A stretch of 64,000 nt of DNA, taken from assembly GCA_041391965.1 (NCBI GenBank), contig JAWKMZ010000001.1, forward strand, positions 124,001 through 188,000. The letters run 5' to 3'. The translations under genes and the position numbers were made by a program. The stretch's first letter is position 1; every line of letters begins with the position of its first letter. The notes below the pieces were generated by a model, which was given only the letters and a program-made list of their open reading frames with translations, had not been told where the DNA came from and did no database searches. This document shows positions 9,057-17,467 of this stretch, piece after piece. This DNA is from JAWKMZ01 sp041391965 (GTDB lineage: Bacteria > Bacteroidota > Bacteroidia > Flavobacteriales > Flavobacteriaceae).

Positions 9057-9914
9057 ATGTCTTGGTTTAAAAGAAAAACAAAAGGAATTACCACTACTAC
9101 TGAAGAGAAAAAAGACACACCAAAAGGGTTGTGGTACAAATCACCTACAGGAAAAATTATAGATACTGAAGAACTTGAAAAAAACTTTTTTGTAAGCCCT
9201 GAAGATGGGTATCATGTAAGAATTGGAAGTAAAGAATACTTCCAAATTTTATTTGACGACAATAAATTTAAAGAACTTGATGAAAATTTAACCTCAAAAG
9301 ACCCTTTAAAGTTTGAAGACACCAAAAAGTACCCAGACCGTTTAAAAGTAGCACAAGACAAGACCAAATTAAAGGATGCGGTTCGTTGTGCAGTAGGAAA
9401 ATCAAAAGGAAAAGACCTTGTCATTGCCTGTATGGATTTTGCCTTTATTGGAGGTTCTATGGGCAGTGTTGTTGGCGAAAAAATTACACGTGCTGGAGAT
9501 TACGCTTTAAAAAAGAAATTACCATTCATCATTATTTCAAAATCTGGTGGTGCACGTATGCAAGAAGCTGCCTTATCCTTAATGCAATTGGCAAAAACAT
9601 CCGCAAAATTAGCACAATTGGCTGATGCTGGCATCCCTTACATTTCCTTAGCAACCGATCCAACCACAGGTGGCACCACAGCCTCTTTTGCCATGTTAGG
9701 TGATATTAATATTAGTGAACCTGGTGCCTTAATTGGTTTTGCAGGACCACGTGTAGTAAGAGATACCACAGGACAAGAGTTGCCAGAAGACTTTCAAACT
9801 GCTGAGTTTTTATTAGAACACGGTTTCTTAGATTTTATCTCCGAACGAAAAGATTTAAAAAACAAAATCAATCAATACATCGATTTGATTACTAACCAAC
9901 CGTTGAGAATTTAA
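9057..9914 (+). CDS. accD: Acetyl-CoA carboxylase carboxyltransferase subunit beta
   Basis: Beta half of the carboxyltransferase that moves CO2 from biotin-BCCP to acetyl-CoA, making malonyl-CoA for fatty acid synthesis. The 285 residues carry a crotonase-like fold with SKSGGARMQEA and GGTTASFAMLGD. The N-terminal zinc ribbon is degenerate: the two CxxC pairs of the family are replaced by SPTG (residues 29-32) and SPED (47-50), although the surrounding sequence (LWYK, ELEKNFFV, GYHVRIG) is kept. I believe this loss is general among flavobacteria. TAACTTTG at 8972-8979 could be the promoter. Confidence 0.96.
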   Translation: MSWFKRKTKGITTTTEEKKDTPKGLWYKSPTGKIIDTEELEKNFFVSPEDGYHVRIGSKEYFQILFDDNKFKELDENLTSKDPLKFEDTKKYPDRLKVAQDKTKLKDAVRCAVGKSKGKDLVIACMDFAFIGGSMGSVVGEKITRAGDYALKKKLPFIIISKSGGARMQEAALSLMQLAKTSAKLAQLADAGIPYISLATDPTTGGTTASFAMLGDINISEPGALIGFAGPRVVRDTTGQELPEDFQTAEFLLEHGFLDFISERKDLKNKINQYIDLITNQPLRI

Positions 9915-9984
9915 ACCATAAACATCATTATTATAATTTCTCTAAAGAGCAACACCTTTAAAGCAAAATATTATATCAAATCAC

Positions 9985-10013
9985 TTGTAAATTATTAAAA
10001 AACACTATATTTG
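9985..10013 (+). promoter_or_regulatory. Promoter of rpsO
   Basis: TTG at 9985-9987, an 18-base spacer, then TATATTTG at 10006-10013: both halves of the Bacteroidota promoter at good spacing. Predicted leader to the ATG at 10069 is about 50 bases, room for the kind of autoregulatory structure known upstream of E. coli rpsO, though none is demonstrated here. Confidence 0.75.
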
Positions 10014-10068
10014 CACCTTGATTCGAAAATCGGGTCAGTACATAACAATCATTTACAATAATATTAGC

Positions 10069-10338
10069 ATGTATTTAAATCAAAAAGAAAAAGAAGCCAT
10101 CTTTAAAAAACACGGTAAAGATGCAAAAGACACAGGTTCTGCAGAAGGACAAATAGCGTTGTTCACCCACAGAATCAATCACTTAACCGAACACTTAAAA
10201 AACAATCGTAAAGATTACAACACAGAGCGTTCATTGGTAAAATTGGTAGGTAAACGTAGAGCATTGCTTGACTACTTAACCAAAAAAGATATCTTAAGAT
10301 ATCGTGCCATAGTGAAAGAATTAGGATTAAGAAAATAA
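10069..10338 (+). CDS. rpsO: 30S ribosomal protein S15
   Basis: 89-residue primary 16S rRNA-binding protein of the small-subunit platform. Recognised by GSAEGQIALFTHRINHLTEHL, the HxxxR/K rich block and the ending LVGKRRALLDYL...YRAIVKELGLRK. An upstream in-frame ATT start at 10018 would add 17 residues not found in the family, and the ATG at 10069 gives the exact family length. Followed by pnp, the same rpsO-pnp order as in E. coli, but with a terminator between them. Confidence 0.98.
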   Translation: MYLNQKEKEAIFKKHGKDAKDTGSAEGQIALFTHRINHLTEHLKNNRKDYNTERSLVKLVGKRRALLDYLTKKDILRYRAIVKELGLRK

Positions 10339-10346
10339 TTAATTAA

Positions 10347-10368
10347 GGGGCTTTTTAGCCTCTTTTTT
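10347..10368 (+). terminator. Rho-independent terminator after rpsO
   Basis: GGGGCT (10347-10352) and AGCCTC (10357-10362) form a 6-bp stem with one G-U pair and a TTTT loop, followed by TTTTTT. It begins 9 bases after the rpsO stop. Confidence 0.8.
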
Positions 10369-10496
10369 GTTTTAAATAAAACTCTGCGAAGAGTCTAAAC
10401 TCGTATTGAAGAAGCTAATTACAGTTTTTCATTGGTCAACACACAACAACTACACAACAACACAACGACCATTGTTTAATTAGAATTAAAAAATTT

Positions 10497-12752
10497 ATGA
10501 TTCCAAAAGTTTTTAAAGAGGTCATAGACCTTGGTGATGGACGTACTATCTCCATCGAAACCGGAAAATTGGCAAAACAAGCACATGGATCGGTTGTTGT
10601 GCAATCAGGAAAATGTATGCTGTTATGTACCGTTGTTTCCAACTACGCACAAAGTGATGTTGACTTTTTACCATTAACAGTAGATTACAGAGAAAAATTT
10701 GCAGCTGCAGGACGTTATCCTGGAGGCTTCTTTAAAAGAGAAGCAAGACCAAGTGATGGCGAAGTATTAACCATGCGTTTGGTGGACCGTGTGTTGCGTC
10801 CATTATTTCCAAAAGATTATCATGCTGAAACTCAATTAATGATTCAGTTAATGTCTCATGATGAAAATGTGATGCCAGATGCCATGGCTGGTTTAGCAGC
10901 CTCAGCAGCCATCCAATTAAGTGATATTCCTTTTGAAACACCAATCTCTGAAGTCAGAGTTGGTCGTATTAATGGTCAACTCATCATCAACCCAACTTTG
11001 ACACAATTAGAAACATCAGATATTGACATGGTTATTGGTGCATCTGCCGATTCTGTAATGATGGTAGAAGGTGAAATGAATGAAATTTCTGAAGAAGAAA
11101 TGGTAGAAGCCATTAAATTTGCTCATGAGGCCATTAAAGTGCAATGTGCAGCACAATTAAAATTAGCAGAAGCATTTGGCAAAAAAGAAACACGAGAGTA
11201 TGAGCCAGAACGAGAAGATGCCAATTTAGATAAAAAAGTTCATGACTTAACCTATGATAAAGTATATGCTGTAGCAAGAGCCGCATCAGCAAAACATGAG
11301 CGTAATGCTGCATTTGACGCAATTAAAGAAGACGTAAAAGCATCATTTACAGAAGAAGAATTAGAAGACTATGGTAGTTTAATATCTAAATATTTCTACA
11401 AAGCTGAAAAAGCAGCGGTTAGAGATTTAACCTTAAACGAAGGATTGCGTTTAGATGGACGCAAAACAACAGACATCAGACCTATTTGGTGTGAAGTAGA
11501 TTATTTACCATCAACACACGGTTCTTCCATCTTTACACGAGGAGAAACACAAGCATTAGCAACCGTAACCTTAGGAACCTCTCGTGAGGCCAACCAAATT
11601 GATATGCCATCTTTTGAAGGGGAAGAGCGTTTTTATTTACATTACAACTTCCCTCCTTTTTCAACAGGTGAAGCAAGACCTATTCGTGGAACATCACGTC
11701 GTGAAGTTGGACATGGTAACTTAGCTCAACGTGCTTTAAAAGGTATGGTACCTGCAGACTGTCCTTATACAGTTCGTGTTGTTTCTGAAGTTTTAGAAAG
11801 TAACGGTTCATCATCAATGGCAACGGTTTGTGCAGGAACTATGGCACTTATGGATGCTGGTGTACAAATGAAAAAACCAGTTTCAGGGATTGCTATGGGA
11901 TTAATTTCTGATGCTGAAACTGGAAAATATGCCGTATTGTCTGACATCTTAGGTGATGAAGATCATCTTGGCGATATGGATTTTAAAGTGACTGGAACTG
12001 CAGATGGTATTACCGCGTGTCAAATGGACATTAAAGTAAAAGGATTAAGCTATGAAATTTTAGTAAACGCCTTAAAACAAGCACAAGCTGGTCGTTTACA
12101 TATTCTTAATATTTTAGTAGATACAATTGCACAACCAAATAAAGACGTAAAACCTCATGCGCCAAAAATGATTACACGTGTGATTCCGAACGAATTTATT
12201 GGAGCTTTAATTGGCCCTGGAGGAAAAGTGATTCAAGAACTACAAAAAGCTACTAAAACAACCATCGTTATTAACGAAGATCCTACAACAGAAGAAGGAA
12301 TTGTTGAAATTTTAGGAACCGACCAAGAAGGCATTGATGCTGTTTTAGCAAAAATCGATTCGTTATTATTTAAACCAGAAGTTGGTGGTACTTACGAAGT
12401 AAAAGTCATTAAAATGCTTGATTTTGGTGCTGTCGTAGAATATACACAAGCACCTGGAAACGAAGTGTTGTTGCACGTGAGTGAATTGGCTTGGGAACGT
12501 ACTGAAAATGTAACAGATGTTGTTAATATGGGAGACGTTTTTAAAGTGAAGTATTTTGGAGTTGATCCAAAAACTCGTAAAGAAAAAGTATCTCGCAAAG
12601 CTTTGTTAGACAAACCAGAAGGTTATCAATCAAAACCTCCAAGAGACCATAACAAAGGTGGTGGACGTGATAATCGTGGCTCACGAGACAATAGAGGTCG
12701 TGACAACCGACGTGATGACAGAAAACCAAGAGACGATAAAAAAGAAGATTAA
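10497..12752 (+). CDS. pnp: Polynucleotide phosphorylase
   Basis: 3'-to-5' phosphorolytic exoribonuclease of RNA turnover, expected as a homotrimer. The 751 residues contain RNase PH domain 1 (about 10-145), an all-helical linker (about 150-240), RNase PH domain 2 (about 315-540, with FPPFSTGEARP and the SNGSSSMATVCAG block), a KH domain (GALIGPGGKVIQELQ near 570) and an S1 domain (about 630-700). It ends in a low-complexity tail rich in Gly, Arg and Asp (roughly 715-751), plausibly an RNA-binding or degradosome-contact tail. Separate transcription from rpsO is suggested by the intervening terminator. Confidence 0.97.
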   Translation: MIPKVFKEVIDLGDGRTISIETGKLAKQAHGSVVVQSGKCMLLCTVVSNYAQSDVDFLPLTVDYREKFAAAGRYPGGFFKREARPSDGEVLTMRLVDRVLRPLFPKDYHAETQLMIQLMSHDENVMPDAMAGLAASAAIQLSDIPFETPISEVRVGRINGQLIINPTLTQLETSDIDMVIGASADSVMMVEGEMNEISEEEMVEAIKFAHEAIKVQCAAQLKLAEAFGKKETREYEPEREDANLDKKVHDLTYDKVYAVARAASAKHERNAAFDAIKEDVKASFTEEELEDYGSLISKYFYKAEKAAVRDLTLNEGLRLDGRKTTDIRPIWCEVDYLPSTHGSSIFTRGETQALATVTLGTSREANQIDMPSFEGEERFYLHYNFPPFSTGEARPIRGTSRREVGHGNLAQRALKGMVPADCPYTVRVVSEVLESNGSSSMATVCAGTMALMDAGVQMKKPVSGIAMGLISDAETGKYAVLSDILGDEDHLGDMDFKVTGTADGITACQMDIKVKGLSYEILVNALKQAQAGRLHILNILVDTIAQPNKDVKPHAPKMITRVIPNEFIGALIGPGGKVIQELQKATKTTIVINEDPTTEEGIVEILGTDQEGIDAVLAKIDSLLFKPEVGGTYEVKVIKMLDFGAVVEYTQAPGNEVLLHVSELAWERTENVTDVVNMGDVFKVKYFGVDPKTRKEKVSRKALLDKPEGYQSKPPRDHNKGGGRDNRGSRDNRGRDNRRDDRKPRDDKKED

Positions 12753-12780
12753 TCTCTTTATTATTCTCAAATAAATTAAA

Positions 12781-12811
12781 AACGCTTCAAAATTTTTTGA
12801 AGCGTTTTTTT
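12781..12811 (+). terminator. Rho-independent terminator after pnp
   Basis: AACGCTTCAA (12781-12790) pairs perfectly with TTGAAGCGTT (12797-12806), followed by an uninterrupted T run to 12811. Confidence 0.92.
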
Positions 12812-12873
12812 ATGATAATACATTCAATCTATTTCAGTAAAAGTGGTGCAATTTTTGTATTTTTCAAACTACA

Positions 12874-13653
12874 ATGAAACACTTGGTTTACTTTTTATTT
12901 TTTATTTCTATCTCAATGGCATCACAAGAAACCATTGATGCAACCCTTATTTCTAAAATAAATTTAAAAACCGACAACTTAGTTGGTATTGATAATTTCG
13001 GAACGTTTTACTACATCAATAATTCTACATTTACTAAAAACCAAGATAGTAAGCTTACAACTTATAGCAACGTTCAACTTGGCAAACTTACCGCTGCAAA
13101 TGCTTTCAACACTTTAAAAATCAATTTGTTTTATAAAAATTTTAATACGGTTGTGTTGTTAGACAATCGGCTTTCTGAAATTTACAGAATTAATTTTAAC
13201 AGCATTCAACCTTATAAAAATGTCACACATATTTCAACAGGTTATGACACAACCATTTGGGTTTTTAATCAAGATACTCAACAATTAGAACTCTACGATT
13301 ACAAAAACAACACAACACGAGCAAAGACGCTTCCTGTACAATCTAATGTGTTAGATTTAAAAAGCAACTACAATTATTGTTGGTTGCTGACCGAAAATTT
13401 TCTATATACCTATAATTATTTTGGCAGCATTATTTCAAAAATTAAAAATGAAGGTTTTACAGCCATTGCTGAAGATAATGGCAATCTCATCATCAAACAA
13501 AACAATCAATTACTTTATAAAGCAAAAGATAGCGACAAACTAACACCTATTAAAATACCACAATTGTTAATAAATCAGTTTTTACTAACCAATGAAACCT
13601 TGTATATTTACGACAATGAAATGCTTCATCAATTCCAACTAAAAATCAAATAA
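12874..13653 (+). CDS. Secreted protein of unknown function, beta-propeller-like
   Basis: I do not recognise a named family. 259 aa with a signal peptide (about 1-18), then short repeating beta-rich units in which an aromatic or hydrophobic strand alternates with N/D turns (FGTFYYINN, DTTIWVFNQDTQQLELYD, ENFLYTYNYFGSI, NGNLIIKQNNQLLYK, ETLYIYDNEMLHQF). This spacing fits a WD/NHL-like beta propeller of about five or six blades. No catalytic motif. It ends 2 bases before the deoxynucleoside kinase gene, so it shares a transcript with a cytosolic nucleotide enzyme, which gives no clear hint about its role. Confidence 0.7.
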   Translation: MKHLVYFLFFISISMASQETIDATLISKINLKTDNLVGIDNFGTFYYINNSTFTKNQDSKLTTYSNVQLGKLTAANAFNTLKINLFYKNFNTVVLLDNRLSEIYRINFNSIQPYKNVTHISTGYDTTIWVFNQDTQQLELYDYKNNTTRAKTLPVQSNVLDLKSNYNYCWLLTENFLYTYNYFGSIISKIKNEGFTAIAEDNGNLIIKQNNQLLYKAKDSDKLTPIKIPQLLINQFLLTNETLYIYDNEMLHQFQLKIK

Positions 13654-13655
13654 AT

Positions 13656-14270
13656 ATGCATGTTGCAATAGCCGGAAACATTGGCGCAGGAAAGACTACG
13701 CTTACAAAATTACTCGCCAAACACTACAAATGGGAACCACAGTTAGAAGACGTTGTTGACAACCCATATTTAGACGATTTTTATAACCAAATGGAACGTT
13801 GGAGTTTTAATTTGCAAGTGTATTTTTTGAATAGCAGATTTCGTCAAGTATTGCAAATACGCCAAAGCGGCAAAGATATCATACAAGATAGAACCATTTA
13901 TGAAGATGCCCATATTTTTGCTCCCAACCTTCATGCCATGGGTTTGATGACCAACAGAGATTTTGAAAATTACCGTTCCTTATTTGATTTGATGGAATCT
14001 TTGGTAAAAGGACCAGATTTATTGATTTATTTGCGTAGTTCTATCCCAAATTTAGTATCGCAAATACACAAACGTGGTCGTGATTATGAAAACACCATTA
14101 GCATTGATTATTTAAGTCGATTAAACGAACGTTACGAAGCTTGGATACATGGTTATGATAAAGGCAAACTTTTAATTATTGATGTTGACCATTTAGATTT
14201 TGTATCAAATCCTGAAGATTTAGGAAGCATCATTAATACAATTGATGCTGAGATTAACGGATTGTTTTAG
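13656..14270 (+). CDS. Deoxynucleoside kinase
   Basis: 204-aa salvage kinase that phosphorylates deoxynucleosides with ATP. The P-loop GNIGAGKT is at residues 7-14; the DRTIYED motif (about 79-85) is the family's catalytic DRS-like block; a LID-like stretch HKRGRDYE lies near 148. Which deoxynucleoside is used (dA, dG, dC) cannot be told. Starts 2 bases after the propeller-like gene and ends in a bidirectional terminator. Confidence 0.9.
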   Translation: MHVAIAGNIGAGKTTLTKLLAKHYKWEPQLEDVVDNPYLDDFYNQMERWSFNLQVYFLNSRFRQVLQIRQSGKDIIQDRTIYEDAHIFAPNLHAMGLMTNRDFENYRSLFDLMESLVKGPDLLIYLRSSIPNLVSQIHKRGRDYENTISIDYLSRLNERYEAWIHGYDKGKLLIIDVDHLDFVSNPEDLGSIINTIDAEINGLF

Positions 14271-14297
14271 AATATCAAACTCCCAATTAAAGACACA

Positions 14298-14326
14298 AAA
14301 AACCACATCAACTTGATGTGGTTTTT
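14298..14326. terminator. Bidirectional terminator between dNK and hppA
   Basis: AAAAACCACATC (14298-14309) pairs with GATGTGGTTTTT (14315-14326) around AACTT. The A and T arms give a U-tract on either strand, ending the plus-strand kinase gene and the minus-strand hppA gene. Confidence 0.88.
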
Positions 14327-14347
14327 GCTTATATAGGTTTTTAAAAC

Positions 14348-16744
14348 TTAATTGTTTTGCGTTTCCTTTTTTAATTCGTCAATTTTTCCTTTAACGTCTT
14401 CTAATGATCCTTCAACAACGCGTTCTTCTGTAACCGATTTTCCATCTTCAACTGTTGCAATTGTTACAATCGCTTTTGCATTATCAGCTTCAACAGATTC
14501 CATAACTACATTAAAATCACTGGTCATTTCTTGTTTAACAACAGTATTTGCAACTGCAGTTTCAGCATGATGCGCTCCTAATATTGGTGCAATTACTAAA
14601 CCAATTAAACAGGTCAATTTAATTAAGATATTCATTGATGGTCCAGAGGTATCTTTAAATGGATCACCAACAGTATCTCCAGTTACAGCAGCTTTATGCG
14701 CCTCAGAACCTTTATAGGTCATTTCACCATTAATTTCAACACCAGCTTCAAATGATTTTTTGGCATTATCCCAAGCGCCACCAGCGTTGTTTTGGAAAAC
14801 TGCCCAAAGCACGCCAGAAACTGTCACTCCAGCCATATAACCTCCTAACATTTCTGCTACTAATTGGTTATTATCTGGATACACTAATATTCCAATTAAA
14901 ACAATGGCAATAGGAAAACCAATTGTTAAAATACCTGGTAACATCATTTCGCGTAAGGCTGCTTTTGTAGAAATCTCAACACATTTACCATATTGAGGTT
15001 TACCTGTGCCTTCCATAATTCCTGATATTTCTTTAAACTGACGACGTACTTCGTACACCATATCCATGGCTGCTTTTCCAACAGAATTCATTGCTAATGC
15101 AGAAAACACTACTGGAATCATCCCTCCAACAAATAACATAGCTAAAACTGGTGCTTTAAAAATGTTTATTCCATCAATTCCTGTAAAGGTTACATAGGCT
15201 GCAAATAAGGCTAATGAGGTTAACGCTGCCGAGGCAATTGCAAAGCCTTTACCAGTTGCAGCAGTGGTGTTACCAACAGAATCTAAAATGTCTGTACGTG
15301 TACGAACTTCTTTTGGCAATTCGCTCATTTCAGCAATACCACCAGCGTTATCAGAAATAGGTCCAAAAGCATCAATAGCTAATTGCATAGCAGTAGTGGC
15401 CATCATTGCAGAAGCGGCTAATGCAACACCATAAAAACCTGCTAAAGCATAGGATGCCCAAATAGCCACAGCAAACAACAATACTGTTGGAAATGTAGAA
15501 ATCATTCCTGTTGCTAAACCTGCAATTACATTGGTTCCTGCTCCTGTTGATGATTTTTGTACAATTGCCAACACTGGTTTTGTCCCTAAGCCTGTATAAT
15601 ATTCAGTTACTGATGAAATGGTTCCGCCAACAACTAAACCAACAATGGTAGCATAAAATACACGCATTGAAGAAATATCTTTTAAACCTTCACCAAAAAA
15701 CTCCATTTTCATAGTCTCTGGTAACATATATTGAACTAAAACATAACAAGCAATTAACGTTAAACCAATGGATACCCAGTTTCCAACATTAAGAGCACCT
15801 TGAACTTGTTTTTCTTTAGCATCATCACTTTTAATTTTCACTAACATGGTTCCGATAATAGAGAATAAAATTCCAAAACCAGCAATTGCCATTGGTAATA
15901 AAATTGGACCAATGCCTCCAAAAGCATCTTCAATCATTCCACCCATATCTTTAATTACATAGTTTCCTAAAACCATTGCAGCCAAAACAGTTGCTACATA
16001 AGACCCAAATAAATCGGCTCCCATACCAGCAACATCACCAACATTATCACCAACATTATCTGCAATAGTTGCAGGATTACGAGGATCGTCTTCAGGAATA
16101 CCAGCTTCTACTTTACCCACTAAATCGGCACCAACATCTGCCGCTTTGGTATAAATACCTCCGCCAACACGAGCAAATAATGCGATAGATTCAGCACCAA
16201 GTGAAAAACCAGCCAAGGTTTCAAGAACCTTTGTCATGGTTTCAGTGTCTTGCCAAACACCATCAGAAAGGATGTGGAATAAAATAATAAAGAATCCTGT
16301 TAATCCTAAAACTGCTAAACCTGCTACGCCAAGTCCCATAACGGTTCCACCACCAAAAGACACTTTTAAGGCTTTAGGTAAACTTGAACGAGCTGCTTGT
16401 GTGGTTCTTACGTTTGTTTTTGTCGCTATTTTCATTCCCATATTTCCTGCCAACGCCGAAAAGAAGGCTCCAAAAATAAAAGCGATAACTATTAATAAAT
16501 GTGTTTTAACGCCATCAATTTGAGTAATACCAGCTAAAACAACACTTGCTATAAGTACAAAAATTGCTAATAATCTGTATTCTGCTTTTAAAAATGCCAA
16601 GGCACCTTCATAGATGTAATCTGAAATTTCTTTCATTTTACCATCACCTGCATCTTGTTTTAAGACCCAAGCTTTTTTGGTTGCCATAAAAGCTAAACCA
16701 ATTAATGCCATTATTATTGGCACATAAATCATTACTGAACTCAT
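14348..16744 (-). CDS. hppA: Membrane-bound ion-pumping pyrophosphatase (K+-dependent type)
   Basis: Integral-membrane pump that couples pyrophosphate hydrolysis to H+ and/or Na+ export; about 16 hydrophobic segments. The catalytic loop is at about residues 203-240, with the DVGADLVGK core followed by DDPRNPATIADNVGDNVGD. The motif GNTTAATGKG (about 487-496) has Ala where K+-independent enzymes have Lys (GNTTKA), so this is of the K+-dependent subclass. At 798 aa it carries an extra soluble tail of about 70 residues after the last membrane segment (ILGAHHAE), rich in Glu, Lys and Val. Whether it pumps H+ or Na+ is not settled by these motifs. Next to the soluble pyrophosphatase gene. Confidence 0.95.
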   Translation of the reverse strand: MSSVMIYVPIIMALIGLAFMATKKAWVLKQDAGDGKMKEISDYIYEGALAFLKAEYRLLAIFVLIASVVLAGITQIDGVKTHLLIVIAFIFGAFFSALAGNMGMKIATKTNVRTTQAARSSLPKALKVSFGGGTVMGLGVAGLAVLGLTGFFIILFHILSDGVWQDTETMTKVLETLAGFSLGAESIALFARVGGGIYTKAADVGADLVGKVEAGIPEDDPRNPATIADNVGDNVGDVAGMGADLFGSYVATVLAAMVLGNYVIKDMGGMIEDAFGGIGPILLPMAIAGFGILFSIIGTMLVKIKSDDAKEKQVQGALNVGNWVSIGLTLIACYVLVQYMLPETMKMEFFGEGLKDISSMRVFYATIVGLVVGGTISSVTEYYTGLGTKPVLAIVQKSSTGAGTNVIAGLATGMISTFPTVLLFAVAIWASYALAGFYGVALAASAMMATTAMQLAIDAFGPISDNAGGIAEMSELPKEVRTRTDILDSVGNTTAATGKGFAIASAALTSLALFAAYVTFTGIDGINIFKAPVLAMLFVGGMIPVVFSALAMNSVGKAAMDMVYEVRRQFKEISGIMEGTGKPQYGKCVEISTKAALREMMLPGILTIGFPIAIVLIGILVYPDNNQLVAEMLGGYMAGVTVSGVLWAVFQNNAGGAWDNAKKSFEAGVEINGEMTYKGSEAHKAAVTGDTVGDPFKDTSGPSMNILIKLTCLIGLVIAPILGAHHAETAVANTVVKQEMTSDFNVVMESVEADNAKAIVTIATVEDGKSVTEERVVEGSLEDVKGKIDELKKETQNN

Positions 16745-16770
16745 ATTGTTTTTGATTTGTTAATTGGTGG

Positions 16771-16778
16771 CAAAAATA
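16771..16778 (-). promoter_or_regulatory. -7 promoter element for hppA
   Basis: Minus strand TATTTTTG, an exact TAnnTTTG match, 26 bases before the hppA start codon and downstream of the ppa terminator. Confidence 0.5.
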
Positions 16779-16795
16779 GTAAAATAGAATTAATT

Positions 16796-16826
16796 AAAAA
16801 ACCCTTCATAAATGCAATATGAAGGG
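16796..16826 (-). terminator. Terminator after ppa
   Basis: On the minus strand CCCTTCATA and TATGAAGGG (plus-strand arms 16802-16810 and 16818-16826) form a 9-bp stem followed by TTTTTT. It separates ppa from hppA, so the two pyrophosphatase genes are likely separate transcription units. Confidence 0.85.
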
Positions 16827-16852
16827 CTTTGTTTATGGTATTTATAATCGTC

Positions 16853-17380
16853 TTAAATGGTAAAACTTTTTTTAGCTTTATGCTCGCTGTTTTCATAGCG
16901 TTCAAGGCATTTATTTAAAATGTCATAGGCTTCTTGGGCATTCCCCCAACCTTCCACATCAACTTTCTTTTTTTCGAGGTCTTTATAAACTTTAAAAAAG
17001 TGTTCTATTTCTTTAATTTGATGTGGATTGACATCAGATAAATCATTTAAAGTATTCCAAATAGGGTCAGATACTGGAACGCAAATTACTTTTTCATCAT
17101 TGCCTTTTTCATCAGCCATATGAAATACTCCAATTGGTTTTACTTGCATAACGCACATTGGAAAGGTTGGTTCTGTTCCTAAAACTAAAACATCTAACGG
17201 ATCGCCATCTAAGGCTAATGTTTCTGGAATAAACCCATAATCGGCTGGATACATCATTGATGAGAACAATAATCTATCAAAACGGATTTTTTTTAATTCA
17301 AAATCGTATTCGTATTTATTTCTACTTCCTTTTGGAATTTCTATCAATACATCAAAAGTCTTTTTTCCTGTTAGTGTCAT
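16853..17380 (-). CDS. ppa: Soluble inorganic pyrophosphatase (family I)
   Basis: Cytosolic Mg2+-dependent enzyme that hydrolyses pyrophosphate from biosynthesis. 175 aa, the usual length. Key parts: EIPKGSRNKYEYD at about residues 13-25, YPADYGFIPET near 44-54 and the metal-binding signature DGDPLDVLVLG near 57-67. It lies upstream of the membrane pyrophosphatase gene, so the cell encodes both heat-losing and energy-conserving routes side by side. Confidence 0.97.
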   Translation of the reverse strand: MTLTGKKTFDVLIEIPKGSRNKYEYDFELKKIRFDRLLFSSMMYPADYGFIPETLALDGDPLDVLVLGTEPTFPMCVMQVKPIGVFHMADEKGNDEKVICVPVSDPIWNTLNDLSDVNPHQIKEIEHFFKVYKDLEKKKVDVEGWGNAQEAYDILNKCLERYENSEHKAKKSFTI

Positions 17381-17399
17381 ATTATTTTTTTAAGGACTG

Positions 17400-17430
17400 C
17401 AAAGATACGGAAGCCTAAAGGTTTGAACAA
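17400..17430 (-). promoter_or_regulatory. Promoter of ppa
   Basis: On the minus strand TTG (17428-17430), a 20-base spacer and TATCTTTG (17400-17407) make a complete -33/-7 pair, about 20 bases before the ppa ATG. Confidence 0.7.
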
Positions 17431-17467
17431 CAAAATTTAGATGGTGTTTTGTATAAATAATCCATTC

